The notes: generated by a model from the sequence alone, not told the origin. A DNA stretch of 29,470 nucleotides from Schoenoplectus triqueter (GCA_964058805.1 CAXKVV010001200.1:1-29470); one strand, 5' to 3'; shown: positions 14,517 to 27,342, counted from the first letter of the stretch. Made by a program: numbers and translations.

Positions 14517-17500
14517 TCAATTTAAAGTAAAAAAAACAATTACGATGAAATTCCATATAAAATGTCGTCTGTTACTTGGGAACATAATTCTCTCGTACTC
14601 TATGTATGTCTTATCTGATAGTTGACACCGATTAAATGTCCATTAATATAAAATTATTGTGTAGAGCAGGGGCGGATTTATATTGGTGGTCTACTTACTT
14701 TCTTTGAATTTTAAAAAATAGTATTTTTAAATTAAAATTTTACAAATCTGATTCTTTCTGGAATTAATTTCTGACTCTTCTAAGTTGTATGATTAATTTT
14801 CATTGAGAAATTTTTTTTGTACTGTGAATAATGACATAATTATGTAAAAAATTAAAATTTAAAGTTCATAGAGGAATTTTTTTCATTGGCATGATTATTT
14901 ATTATTTTGTTATTTTTAATATATAAAAATATATTATTAATAGTTTTTATTAGATAAAAATATGTTATATTGTTAATTTTTTTATTTAGTATCCAATTAG
15001 TTAATAAATTTAAACTCAATAAATTATTATAATCTGATTATTTACCCTCTTAATTAAAATTCTGCATCACCTCTCATGTAAAACCCTTTTTGACGTGTAT
15101 TTTGGATCTGTGATTGGATGATTAGTTCGTTCCATCATAACAATATTATTACATAGTTGCACATGCTATGCTCCAAAAGCTCGTACATGTGAACCCTCTT
15201 TAGGCCGTTAACCAACCCCATAAAAAAGGAGAGATGACACCATCTTAACGTTCTCATATATGCATGCCCACGTCAATCAGCATCATATGCCTCGCTGTAA
15301 CTTGGCAGCGCACAATTTTATCGCTCAAATTTATTTTGAAATTTCCGCTCATCAATCTCAAAATATCTCTGTAAAAATCTAAAGGTCTCACTGTACGCTG
15401 TAACTTTGCAGCGTGTTAGACGATACGCAACACACGTATAAATATGCATATATAGCCTCGTTTTGACGTTTTCTTTCTTGAAGGTTTCATGCGTAATTTA
15501 TGATGTGATTTTCATAAAGCAGCCCCTACCAGTCCAGAAACGTACACAAAAAAATTGGGATGTTCGTTTCAGGGTCAAACGTCGGCATATACATCCACAC
15601 ATACACATATATTTTAAATAAGAAATACTAATTCAGTATTTTATTAATATTTCATATTTAGTGTTTCGGTGAGAGATTATATGACGGTTATCAGACATTA
15701 ATTCGCTGATAATATATAGAGTTTTACAATAATAAATAGTATGCATGTGTCAATTTAATTGTTATACAGTTGGAAACTTCTGGTAAATTGGATTTGAGTA
15801 TATCGCCTCTATGCCATAAATAGTATGTAGGCTTTATTTAATTATATTATAAATTATAATGGAGCTTTTTGCCAGCTGTTTTCTTTGTAGTTAATGGTCT
15901 ATACTCTAATTGATACATTCAACATCTCATGTTCAAGACCTAATTGCTAATTTTTTTTAGTTCACTCGGACTCTTAAATTAATAACTAGCAATGATGATG
16001 AAAGAAGTTAATTAAGCTATCAGAGATATGTCAATTGCTATCAATGAGATTCACTAAAGAATACAGAGAGAAATTTAAGAACGAAATTAATGCTTTAAGC
16101 TTTTCTTTATGACAGTTGGTTTGTTAGCTTTGTGCTATTCGTACGGTCGGGTATTGGTTGTAAATAATGAAATTAAACAGCCTCCCGAATTCACCAAAGT
16201 TGCCACATTTCTTGTGAATCATCCTAACTATATTCACAACTAACTTGTTGTGATAATTAATACCAAATTTTATGAAAGAAAAAGGTTTGAAAAAGAAGTT
16301 GCGTACATTTTTTTTACTAAGTTGGGTATCTATTGTATTTTGTAAAATTTGAATAATGATTAGTAATTTTATTGTGCAAGCTGAAAATTGAATAGTTTTT
16401 GATTGATTAATAAAATGTTTTCACATTATATAGATCAAAGTTGATGCGGAAATTGATTTGCTTATTAAAAAAAATTATAATTGTAAATTAACAAATATGA
16501 GGACTTCTACTATCACTTGTCACCGTTGTCTAATATGTGGATCAACAATCTAATATGTTCTTTCTGTTCTGCGATTTCCTGCTTAATTTGGATCCAAGAC
16601 TCGAAATAAAATCAGACTTGAAGACCAACTACATAATAATCTAAGGGCTGGATCATTTATCTCTTTAACGGAGAAAAGAAATAAGAAACTACAACTACCT
16701 ACAAAGTGAAGTTAATTATGTCGGTGGCAAGAGAACATGGAGCCATATAGTTTTGGGATACTCTCTTGTGGTACCATTATGAGGTGTTTCTTTCTGTTCA
16801 ATTTTGTTTCCATTACATTGCTTCCTGCATAGGTCTAGGGAATGTGCTATACCTCCGAATCATAACTACATTCATATATATATATATAGCCTGCTTGGTC
16901 CAACGTCATAATTATAATTTTGTAATACTTGCACGAGTCAACTTGGCCAATTTTTGTATTTATTCTTTTGTTAAGAATAGTGGGTCGTCATGTACCCATT
17001 CAATTTCTAGTTTCTTCTTTTTCTTTTTCAATTAATATTGTTTTTGTTTGTTCCATTACTAAGTTTATATCAACAATTATAAAATTATAGTAAATATAAA
17101 AAATATAAAATTATAATAAATATATATAAATTATACTCTCATAATTACAATTTCCTTTTTATATTCTCATTTGATTGATTGAAATATTTTTTATTATCTT
17201 ATTATTTTCTATTCCACAGAAAACTGTACCTGAATAAGGTGTAATTTAACATCTATAACAATTTAGACGTTGTTTGTAACTCGTATGTCGTACGTAACAC
17301 TCACGCGACTTTAACATTTTCAAGAAAAAAAAATATTTTTGTTCAAAATTTCAAAGTACAAAATTTATTTTATGGAAATGATCTTATTTTAAGGGCTTAA
17401 CTATTTCTTCAATAAATATATATTTTAATTGCCGTCAAAAAATCTAAATAATTAACAATCCTAATAATAAAAATACATCATACAAGCTGTTATGTATTCA

Positions 17501-18170
17501 TCAGAGGTGCATGTTGTAACGGTTTCCCCTTTATAAAAGAGAGAAAAAAATAAAAAAAAAGGCATGAATAATATATTCGAGGCAAGATATATTCCAACAA
17601 GGATCAGCAAATTAATATATGTATGTAGATCATATATCATAATTCGACCTTCAATCATTACGAATAAGTTTGGATGTGAAATTTGAATTCACATCTTTTA
17701 CTAAAATAAAATAATATTATATAAATATGACAAATTTTAATCCAAAAAAAATTGAAGGGATCAATGGACTCCATACCAAAGGGAATTCATTGTAAGATCA
17801 ATCAGCTCCTCAAAAGAGCTGAACTTCATGTAGGTATATAAATTTATTTTTTTTAGGGTAAATTACATAGGAATTCATTATCAATTGTTTAATTTGTAAC
17901 TGATTGTGACTAAAAGGTTAGCAAATATCATGTAACAGATAACCACAAATTATATAATCAGCGACAACACTTGACTGGATTCTTTGGCGTTCTTGCGCAT
18001 CTTTTTATCCATATCAAGATTTCATGCATATTTGGTACATGCATCTTAGCGAATGATCCACTTGTTTATTTTTTTTTCTTTAATTCTTTTTAGATAAGAT
18101 AGGGTCTAAGTCTAAGATGCCAACTTATTATATTATATAAGAAATTAAAGAATTTAAGTTCATACAATGT
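14517..18170. other. Intergenic DNA with degraded repeats, no gene seen
   Basis: AT-rich DNA. From about 14669 (AGGGGCGGATTT) to about 15075 (CACCTCT) the ends are weakly inverted and resemble a decayed element. A pair of 18-bp palindromic strings lies at 15293-15310 and 15396-15413. An AT dinucleotide run lies near 16876-16888, and 17070-17140 repeats ATAAATATA-type strings. A GGTAAATTACATAGG string near 17860 recalls plant MITE ends, but no partner was found. No coding exon is supported. Confidence 0.5.
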
Positions 18171-21100
18171 TTCCCACTTGTTATGGAGATGACTAGTTGT
18201 CTAATGGAGAGGACTGCTACTTGCCTTGTTTCCACGACAAGGATACCTTGCACAGAGACAAGCAAAGAGTTGCGTGTAGGTTGTTCTTGCTGTTCGCCAA
18301 TTGTGTTGTGCCCTGGAAGAAAAAAAAAACATTGGGTAAAACTTGCAAAAAATAGCCTAAATTGAGGTGTAGAAAAACATGGGCCTGCATTATTAGGTCC
18401 CTTTTTGTGGGCCTGTGCATCATATTCCCATGGAAAGAGACTTGGTTAGTTACGAAAGTGTGTGCAAACGCTTTAAATATGTAGTGTAGCATTTTACACT
18501 AACACAGTTTGAATGAGGAAAGACGCGTTAGTTAACACACAAGCAATAAGGCAAAAGGCTCTAATGATTGGACCAATCGGTGCTTTGTATTGCACATAAT
18601 CAGATGGTATATATTAGAAATTTGCGTTATGGATATGAATTAAATATGCATTTTTCATTAGTATTCCGTGAAATTTGTCCTTTCGAAACAAGGCCGGAGC
18701 CAAAATTTCTCAATAGGGACGATATCATAATCATTAATTACATAGAAAAATAATATAATAAATATAATAAAGTAGAAATTTTAAATTGAATAGTTGTTAT
18801 TAGCAATAATGATAATATTATCAATGCTAGTTTTATTTTTATAATTACAATCATTCATTTAAAATTTCCACGTTATTGAAATTTGGCGTGGTGCAATATA
18901 ATGCAATAAGAAATTAAGTTTCATGACATACTTTTTGTGTGGCATACTAATTATTAATGTCAATTGCATTAAATTTAAATGTTCAATCAATTTGATTTCC
19001 TGTCACGAACCTTATGATTTAGAAATAAAATAAAAATAAATTTATAAATAAAATATTATAAAATATATAATTAATTAGCAAGTATATAGATAGCCAAAAG
19101 ACATTGATGACTTGAATTATTTTTAAGAAAATCTTAGTTTTAACATAAAATTGTCTTGCATAATATAATGGTAGTTCAGATTAATTCTCAAAAGCTAGAA
19201 GTAATTTAAATATATCAAATAAAAACTTTTGAATAGAAAAATAAATAAAAGAAGAGATTGGTGAATTTGACATTGAGTAAAACAAAAATTGAATCAAATA
19301 ATTAATTGTGAATAAAAAATATAAACAGAAAATAAATAAGCTATAATATTTTATCTTATCAACTTAGAGCTTACTAAAATAATAATTTAACAATCAACAC
19401 ACAATTAATAACTCATAATCAATATATAATTTTAATAGGGAGTCAATCTATATTTATTACTAAAATTTTAATTAAAAAAATCATATACTTAGTATATATT
19501 TTGGAGAACATTGGGCAAGCCCTGCTTTTGAAAACTCATAAAGGAATTGCAAATAAATAAAATAATATAATAGGAAGTTGCTTTAATTCATGCATGCATT
19601 TTATTTTATTTTCCCGGGTTTTATATGTTGATGATGTTAAGAAGTCAAGCATGTGTTTGATGCCCGTCTTGGACCATATCGTACTGTGGCCTTTATTACT
19701 ACTTATAACCTCGTAATACGCGTAGTGAATGAATGATAATTTCGAGAGATAAAGCATGAAAGATTAGTAAATGTAATAGTTAACATAACAAGCTAACAAA
19801 CATAAAAAATAATATAAACTTACTTTGACCCTATCTTGTTTTAAAAAATATATATGACAAGTACAAAACATAACATAACGAAAAAATTTAATTCAATATA
19901 AATTGTCGCTTCCTAATTTGTAGGGATTGTCATGTTATTTTTTTTCCCCCACTTCTGAGTTCTGATATATCCCAAGGAACTGTCCATCACAGTCCTGAAA
20001 TATTTTATTTATTTCCTGGTACCAATAGGGTCCATGAAACACCTTCGTATTGATCCATTTTGACTATGAAACTTTGTAGGATATGCCTATGATATGCTCT
20101 TTGAATGATGTAATCTTTTCAACGAGAAATGCACTCGTTACTCAACATTTAAAAATCTTTACTTTTGTATTTCTGACTATATTTGACTAGAAAATTGTGT
20201 GGTTGTTTATCTTATCATCTCCAACAATAAAATATTAGATTTATCTCCATTTATCTTCATTTTCATTTATTTCTCATGTTGATCTTTTTTTTCAAATGAA
20301 TAGCTTTATCATCAATTTGATCAATTCAAGTTGTGCATTCTAAAAATGAAATCAGTGCCACTTTGGTTGAAAACTGAGCTTACACTTATTTTTGATAAAG
20401 AATTGATCGACCTAGCGTTTTTATTATAGTATTAACTGACGTAATTTGTCTTATTAATCTGAGTTATCATTGTCACATAGTACTCTTTCATGATATTTAC
20501 TGTGGTAACAAGCGCAAGATGTTTACCTCTTTCGGGTTAGACAATTTTTTATTTTGCTGGATAAAGATATAATCAAGTCATTCAACTTTAAATAGTTATA
20601 AAAAAATCTCTATCAAAGTCACATCTATTAATCATCATACCTTATGTCATATATTTAAATCAATTCTAAGATAATCATGTCTAAAATCATCTTCTTATAA
20701 GTAAAAATATTACAATTTAAATATAATGGTATCTTAAGAGAAATTAAAACTCTGACCCCCCATTATATTAAAAAAATATAAAATATAAATATTTATATCT
20801 TTTCTAGAAATAAATTACAAATCACGATAATCTAAAAAGAGGAGAGAAAAAGGCATTGCGATTTAATTACTAAACGCAAAAATAAATTATTACATGTAAT
20901 TTTAAATTTCATTCGTATACATGTGATACCTATGGGATGCATTGATATAAAAATAATAGGAGCCTAATGGAGGGCCGTAAGAGGCTATAAATTTGGCCTA
21001 TTTAAGATCATCTGGCCAAGGTTATAATACCTTTAATTCGGCCGTAAAGTAGACCTCTAATTAACCAAAAGAACATCATTTGGATGCCACGCAATTCCTT

Positions 21101-21855
21101 TAGGCAGTTAATATGTTTTGAATAATTGTTTTTTTAATGTTTGTGTTTATCTCTAAGATCGACTATAGATATGAGCTTGATTATCCTCTTGATCGGAGGT
21201 CAATTACCAAATTATTGATCCCGTATTGTATATATAGGATAATTCTGCTATGAATTAAAATGTTTAAAAATTAGTATTTAAGATGTGGAGATCAAATTGA
21301 TGTTAATAGTTGAGATTTACTCAAATTAATTAATTTGATAATTTATCCATAAAAAATCACTTTGAAGCAGAACTGTACATAAAAAGCCAGCTTATTTACT
21401 ACAAATCCAAAAAAAAAAATTAACTAGAAGCTTATTTACGGAGGAGTCATTAGTTCCTTATCAGCGAATTAATTAATCAGGACAATGATTCTTTAATCCA
21501 AGTGGGTTCCACAGGACCGTTAAGGACATCTTAAACTACAAGTAATCTGAAGTTCTTCCATATTACGTCTTTGTCCTTGCAAATTGAAATAAATGATAGA
21601 AAAAGAGCGACAAGACAATATATGATGGATACCTGATCTCTCTCATTAGTCATTACCTTCACTCAACCATTGTTTGCCTATTTGGACTTCGGAGGATCTG
21701 AAAACTCTTTCGCACTGTGAGCAGTTCAGGTGCGAATCTTAATGCAAATTGAGAGTCCAGACTAATCCAACATATATATATATATATAGTAATCAGGCAT
21801 GGAGGGAGGCCCCAATATTAGTAACTAGTAAGATCGATATCCCATACTGTGAGGA
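18171..21855. other. Intergenic DNA, no gene supported
   Basis: About 18175-18480 is less AT-rich and holds a 60-codon open frame (18183-18365) with several cysteines but no recognisable family and no upstream gene structure. GGCCGGAGCCAAAATTTC at about 18691 resembles the end of common decayed plant repeats of the GGCGGAGCC type. A possible partner lies near 19500 (TTGGGCAAGCCC), but the interior is too degraded to assign. 18740-19480 and 20570-20900 are very AT-rich. An AT dinucleotide run lies at about 21772-21786. Confidence 0.45.
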
Positions 21856-21863
21856 ATGTAATT

Positions 21864-22351
21864 AGGGTTGTAAACAGAACAGATTCGGAACGGATAGTAT
21901 CGAAATTATATTTGTATCTGTTTTTTATTGACGGATATGAATATGGTTACGGGTATTAAATGGATATCAAAATTCAATATCAAATCCGTCTTAAATGAAT
22001 ACGGATATGAAATAAATATTGAACGGATACGGATTTTTTGATGGATATGAAATTAAAACTAATGTATATTACTAATAGCTATATATATAATAAAAATAAA
22101 TACTTATATTAACCGTAAGTATTTACAATGCATATATTTATTTGGTAAATAATATTATTTTATAAATAAAATTTTATAATATATGCTCTATTTTGGATAC
22201 GGATAATATTTGTATCCATATCTGCATCATTTTTTACGGATACGAATACGGATAATTAATTAATATTCGAATACGAATGATATATTTATGGATAATTTTC
22301 GGATATGAAGCCAAACATAACAGATATTATCCGCTACGTTTACACCCATAT
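21864..22351. mobile_element. hAT-like MITE
   Basis: The 488-bp element has an exact 8-bp flanking repeat ATGTAATT (21856-21863 and 22352-22359). Its left end reads AGGGTTGTAAAC and its right end GTTTACACCC plus four bases, giving near-matching inverted termini. The interior repeats GGATACGGAT and GGATATGAA-type motifs throughout and has no transposase frame. Shared end style (AGGG-T-G..) and target length suggest the same broad superfamily as the elements at 5642 and 26880. Confidence 0.8.
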
Positions 22352-22359
22352 ATGTAATT

Positions 22360-22779
22360 CTTTTTCTTTTTGCCTCGAAATATTTAAAAAAAATGTATTG
22401 ATACAAATAGCGCCGGGTACTCTTGTAAACTGCTTAGGCAAGAACAGGAGAGATTTTAATTTATGGGCAATGCACCCAAATATTTTTAGCATTCCGATTT
22501 TCTCAAGAAGGGATGTAGGTCAACTACAAATAATTTATTTATACTATATTACATTATATTATAAAGAGTGTATGCATTGAAGACGCTCATTAATATTATC
22601 AGATAGCGTGTAATGATTGAAATATTCTTATTCAATTTATGTTTGATTCATTGATTTTATAAAAGTAACGGTTTAGATTTCAGTCAAATCTATTTTTCTT
22701 CTCCATTCCATTTGCTATTTTTTATAAATAGATTCATAAGAGGTCTAAAAAAATTAAATATTGAATAAATTAAAAGTCA
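22360..22779. other. AT-rich spacer, no gene seen
   Basis: Between the MITE at 21864 and the tandem duplication at 22780 there is AT-rich sequence with no recognisable exon, RNA gene or transposon terminus. Confidence 0.5.
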
Positions 22780-23160
22780 ACTATTAAGTTTTATTTAAAA
22801 AAACTACACATTATATAATTTTACTCAGAAAAAAAATATTTTATTTTGTGCATTATCTTTTATTAAATAATAAATTAATTTTATTTAAAAATTTAAGAGT
22901 TTTTGTAATTGATATATATATATATAATTTTATATCTAATAAAAATATTTTTTATAATAAAATTAATATAAAATATAATTATTTTGTAAAAAAAGTCATA
23001 TATCAAATAATTAAATATCCACTATTATTAAGTTTTATTGTAACATAAAGAAAACTACACATTATATGACCTTACACAGAAAAAAAATATTATATATTAT
23101 ACATCATTTTGTATTAAATAATAAATTAAAAATATTTGTGATTAATTTAGTTATTACTTA
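22780..23160. repeat. Diverged tandem duplication, period about 250 bp
   Basis: Sequence starting ACTATTAAGTTTTATT at about 22780 recurs from about 23020. Matching landmarks are CTACACATTATAT (22804 and 23055), CAGAAAAAAAATATT (about 22826 and 23078) and ATTAAATAATAAATTA (about 22862 and 23112), spaced about 250 bp apart. The second copy is truncated. The sequence is nearly all A/T between the landmarks and has no coding potential. Confidence 0.8.
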
Positions 23161-23696
23161 TAATAAAATATAAATGTTTTTAAAATTAAGAGATATGCAT
23201 AATGGAGGGTTTATGCTAGTAAAAATAAAATGGAAGCAAATTCAGTGTTATGTATGATTTTTTATTTTTTTCTATCTTAAATGTTATATCAAATACATAC
23301 CGAGTATAAATAGCTTTTTTAGAAGGGGGGGGGGGGACAAGATGAATTCCAACAATAAAATTACCATCCTCTGTACGGCAAAAATATTGTTGTCCAAGAT
23401 CCTTCATCAATTAGGAATCTCACCGGTCAACTTAAAATAAATGTAACAAGAAGTAAAAACTACATAGCGGTTCAATAAATGAAGTAAACTATTTTTTGAA
23501 TAAAATGAGAGTCTAATTAAGGCGCTCAACTTTTAAACGTTCATGATGACTTTCGTTTAAATTTCAAAATTATGAACTCCACACACACAAAAAAAAATCT
23601 TTGTTACTGAACTAAATATTAGTTCTCGTGCTATAATATTTTTTTAAAATCTTTATTAGATGAGAAGAACAACTACTATGGATTGCTTAGAATTGT
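23161..23696. other. AT-rich spacer with a 12-G run
   Basis: Non-coding AT-rich spacer. Its one notable feature is an uninterrupted run of twelve G at 23325-23336, within otherwise AT-rich DNA. A 64-codon open frame on the minus strand (23216-23410) crosses this run and is read as chance. Confidence 0.55.
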
Positions 23697-23963
23697 ATGT
23701 GTGTTTTTGATAACCTCTTCTTTCAGAAGAGAGTGGAAAATAATTATTTTGGAAGAATTTTTTTACTTTATTTCAGTATTTAATATGAGTGTTTGATAAG
23801 GTGAGAGAAAATTTTCTAAAAGAAAGAAATTAAGAGAGTCTTCTTCCGAAAGAAGAGATCTTTCACCATTTTGGTGGAAGAAGAATTTTCATCTTTCTTC
23901 CATCTAATTCTCATTCCGTTTAATATTCTTCTTTTGAAGAAAAAGTTATTGTCAAACACACCT
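23697..23963. mobile_element. MITE-like element, TGTGTTTGA ends
   Basis: Left TATGTGTGTTTTTGATAAC and right (reverse complement) AAGGTGTGTTTGACAATAAC are imperfect inverted ends about 265 bp apart. Purine/pyrimidine-biased GAAGAAGA and TTCTTC tracts pair across the interior. A third copy of the end motif, GAGTGTTTGATAAGGTGAG, lies inside at about 23791, suggesting an internal rearrangement or nested insertion. No clean target duplication is seen and there is no coding capacity. Confidence 0.65.
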
Positions 23964-24289
23964 TAATGAAGACAAAACGAGGCCATGGCTTTCTAGCAAA
24001 CATAATAAATGTAAAAAAATATTTGTGTAGGGTATATAACTGGAGTAAAAATAAGATATATAGATTTGGGCGTACTAACTGTCTTTCAGTAAAAATTCTC
24101 ATTTTTTCAACACAAACATAATATGTATTAATATGTTTTATTTTCAGTATAAACATTTAATAAGTATCTCGAGAAAACTAAAATTCATTCATACGCGTCT
24201 CGTACATCCTACGAGCGAACAAAAACATACCAAAACGGAAATTTAAAAGAAAAAAACAGTTAGAAACAAATTTTGGGATAAAAACATTG

Positions 24290-24660
24290 ATCTAAGCATA
24301 AGTTGAAACACCCATATTATTCATACTTATATATATAAATATGTGTATTCACATATATAAATGTTCATACCTAGTTAATGGGGTGTTCATATCTGATAGT
24401 AGAATACAAAATTTTGTCAAAAATAAAAAAATAGTGAAAATAGAAAATCAGAAGAAAAAATAGCTGGTGGACGGATTTAGAGGATATATAACACATACCA
24501 AAACATAAGCTGAAACATCTATATTGTTCATACTTATACATATGAATATTTAAATTTATTTATAAAAGTGTTCATATCTAATTACGATAGTGTTCATATT
24601 TGATCGTAAAATATAAAACTTATTAAAAATAAAATATTACTGAAATTAAAAGAGTAACGG
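24290..24660. repeat. Diverged tandem duplication, period about 207 bp
   Basis: Two copies share the order CATAAGTTGAAACA / CATAAGCTGAAACA (24296 and 24504), TTCATACTTATA, GTGTTCATATCT and GTGAAAAT/CTGAAATT-type blocks. Copy 1 runs to about 24445 and copy 2 to about 24655. The string ACATACCAAAAC precedes both. The recurring GTTCATA motif occurs several times per copy. No reading frame is preserved. Confidence 0.8.
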
Positions 24661-26869
24661 TTCAGAGACAAATTTATGATAGAGTCTCAGGGATTCAAAT
24701 TTGTTTTTAAAGTTAATACTGTTGTGTTCTTGAATTTTTGGTCGTATCAGCATTTATCACTCTTCCCCATCAAAGCTGTACATTTTTTTAATTGTAGCGC
24801 TTTATAGTAGAGGTCAATACTTAATTCTTTTAAAATGTTCATATCCCTTTTAATTAAAATGTTATATCCTCAACATTAACGGTGATATCAAAGCTGTACA
24901 TAATTTGGACCTCCGTTGTTAGTTGTCATTTGTGTTAACATGCAATTATTATTTTCCTATCCTCGAGGCCAAACAACTTGCCAGGGTTAAATCCTGGCCC
25001 TCTACACATGATCTGCACATGCTACAGCCATCCATTCTCCTCGTGATTCTACAAAACATAGATATCAAAGAGATCCAACGGCTGACTCTATCAGATTATG
25101 CATCAAAGTTCTTACAATATTTGAATTGATTATTTATTTTTGAACAATTTTAATGTAAAATAAGAAAATATAATAAAACATTAATATAATTTTGAATATT
25201 TTGCAGGAAAAATATAATATAATTAATTTTATAGGCTGAATATGATAAATATTTTAAAAAATAATACGTATTATTGAATATACAGATATATACTATTATG
25301 CATACGACATTACACCGTATAAATATAAGTGGACCACATATATGATCATGCGACCGCATTTTAAAACAATGGTTGTAAGCTTGCTGTATATTCGGTGCCA
25401 GATAAGTGCGGTCCTTTAATTTATGCCACAGACTAGGCTCCGGGCCTTAATTAACTGATGAGATCACTGTTTAGTGTTTAGACATTAGACGTTAGATCCA
25501 TCTGACTATGGTGCGCAATCAGAATGTAACTTACATTTATACTAATTAATTTCAAGGTATTTTAGGGTGTTGAATTCACATCGGGGAATTAAAAAAAACA
25601 ATCAATCTTAATTTCATGCTGCGAAGATTAGTTCTGAACAAATTTAAGAGGATCTTATGAGCACAAAATTGATTTGCGTAGATACTAGATAGTTTATTTG
25701 CTAAAACTTTTATAGAATTTAATTATTCTGTGATAAATAAGGGTCAATTTAACGTCACTCTCAATTTAATTATGTGCATCAACAGCTAAAAGTGGATTTG
25801 AATTTTATACGGTACTATTGAAAAATAATTAATTATCAGCTGACATTAACAATATACGGGCTATTATTAAAAAAACAATCTGGTATTTTATACATAATTT
25901 ATGTTCTAATCATGCACATAAAGTTGTCCGACATTGATGACTATTTTACCATTCATGAAAGGCAAAATTCCGTCAATACCATTCCATTGTTTCAAAATTA
26001 TATTTTTTTCTGTTAAAAAAAATAATGACGGGGTCTGAATCACCCAACTTTAAATTTCTATACCGGGCTTTCTCATACGGATTTTGAATATGTATTTACT
26101 TCTTTCAAATTTATAATATCATTTTATCTTCTTAAATTGTATAAATATTGCCATCATCCGAAAAAATATATTATATATCAATTATATCCAACGACTCAAA
26201 TTAATTCTAACAACATATTTAAAAACCTAGATTAAAATCTTAATGAATATTTTATGGCTAATATAATCTTTTATCTCTCCGTCATATTGCTAAATAATAA
26301 CTAATAACCATTAAAATCTCACATTCCGTCTTCTCATTCTCTTACGTACTTGCTACCTTATTTTTCTCTACCCCTCATCTCTCGAGACAATTAATTCGAT
26401 TTCTTAAAGAAAATATAATATTTCCAAGATGAATTACATGACTGAATCATCCGTAATTAAATAAGAAAATGTTTTTTTATTGATATTCCTGCTTGATTGC
26501 TTCATTTATAGTGTATTTACTAGAAATCAGGGATAATATAATTTATCTTTTGTTTACAATAAAAATAAATGAGATACAAAATCTTTGATCTAGTGATAAA
26601 ATCAAAACTCTCCGTGTGGGAGATCACCGATTCAAAATCCGAATGACAACCCTTCATGAATAATTAAAAGTTAGATAATTTAGATTCTCATTTTTATCTC
26701 AACATAATCTTAGTTTTCATGGAAAAGATAATAAATTGAATAAATATGAGGGTTTTAAGAATTCAGAAAGATAATATGATATTTATAAATTTTAAAAATA
26801 TATATAATAACAAGTTTTGAATGAGCGTGCAAGTAATTCCTTCATAAAAGTAAAAGATGTGCACCCTTT
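24661..26869. other. AT-rich intergenic DNA, no gene supported
   Basis: Mostly very AT-rich. About 24960-25110 is less so and holds a 68-codon open frame (24923-25129) with no family resemblance. At about 26590-26640 a GATCTAGTGATAA string and, 34 bp later, GATTCAAAATCC weakly resemble the A and B boxes of a tRNA-derived SINE. No cloverleaf can be drawn and no copy ends are clear. No exon is recognised. Confidence 0.5.
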
Positions 26870-26879
26870 CTAATAGCAT

Positions 26880-27332
26880 ATAGGGGTGTCAATTATTGAT
26901 CCGACTTGATGGGTTAATTCGATTCAATCTGGAATCAATCCGATTCGATATGATCCGAAAATAAATAGATCGAATATGAGTTTAATTTTTTCATCTGAAT
27001 TGGGTCGGGTCGGGTTAGGTTCGGGTCAAACCGACCCAACCCGATTAATTATATTTTTTTTAAAGTAATTTTATGATCTAGTACTAATTAAAGCTTAAGT
27101 ATATACTAATTATATATTAATTAAGATTAATTATAAATTAATCAATATTTAATTATTTAAAATTATATAAAAATAATTAATAAATATTTAATTATTTTAC
27201 ACGGGTCGGGTTGGGTCGACATATGACCCGGTTAGATCAGGTATGAATCAAAAAATTTTGATCCAAATTTGACCCGATCGAGTTCGAATCAGATAAAAAT
27301 AGTAAATAATATGACCTGACCCATTGACACCT
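26880..27332. mobile_element. hAT-like MITE
   Basis: The 453-bp element is flanked by the exact 10-bp repeat CTAATAGCAT (26870-26879 and 27333-27342). The true target duplication may be the inner 8 bp. Ends AGGGGTGTCAAT and, in reverse complement, AGAGGTGTCAAT pair with one mismatch. The interior has GGGTCGGGTCGGGT and the complementary ACCCGACC-type strings near both ends, giving long imperfect foldback potential, around an AT-rich centre. No transposase frame. Confidence 0.85.
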
Positions 27333-27342
27333 CTAATAGCAT

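Noticed and set aside
18183..18365. 60-codon frame with several cysteines
   Set aside because: Cysteine spacing fits no family I recognise, there is no signal peptide, and no splice context supports it.
24923..25129. 68-codon frame in a less AT-rich patch
   Set aside because: No domain or homology is recognised, and the length is within chance expectation.
26575..26720. tRNA gene or intact SINE
   Set aside because: A- and B-box-like strings are degenerate, no cloverleaf forms, and element ends are not visible.
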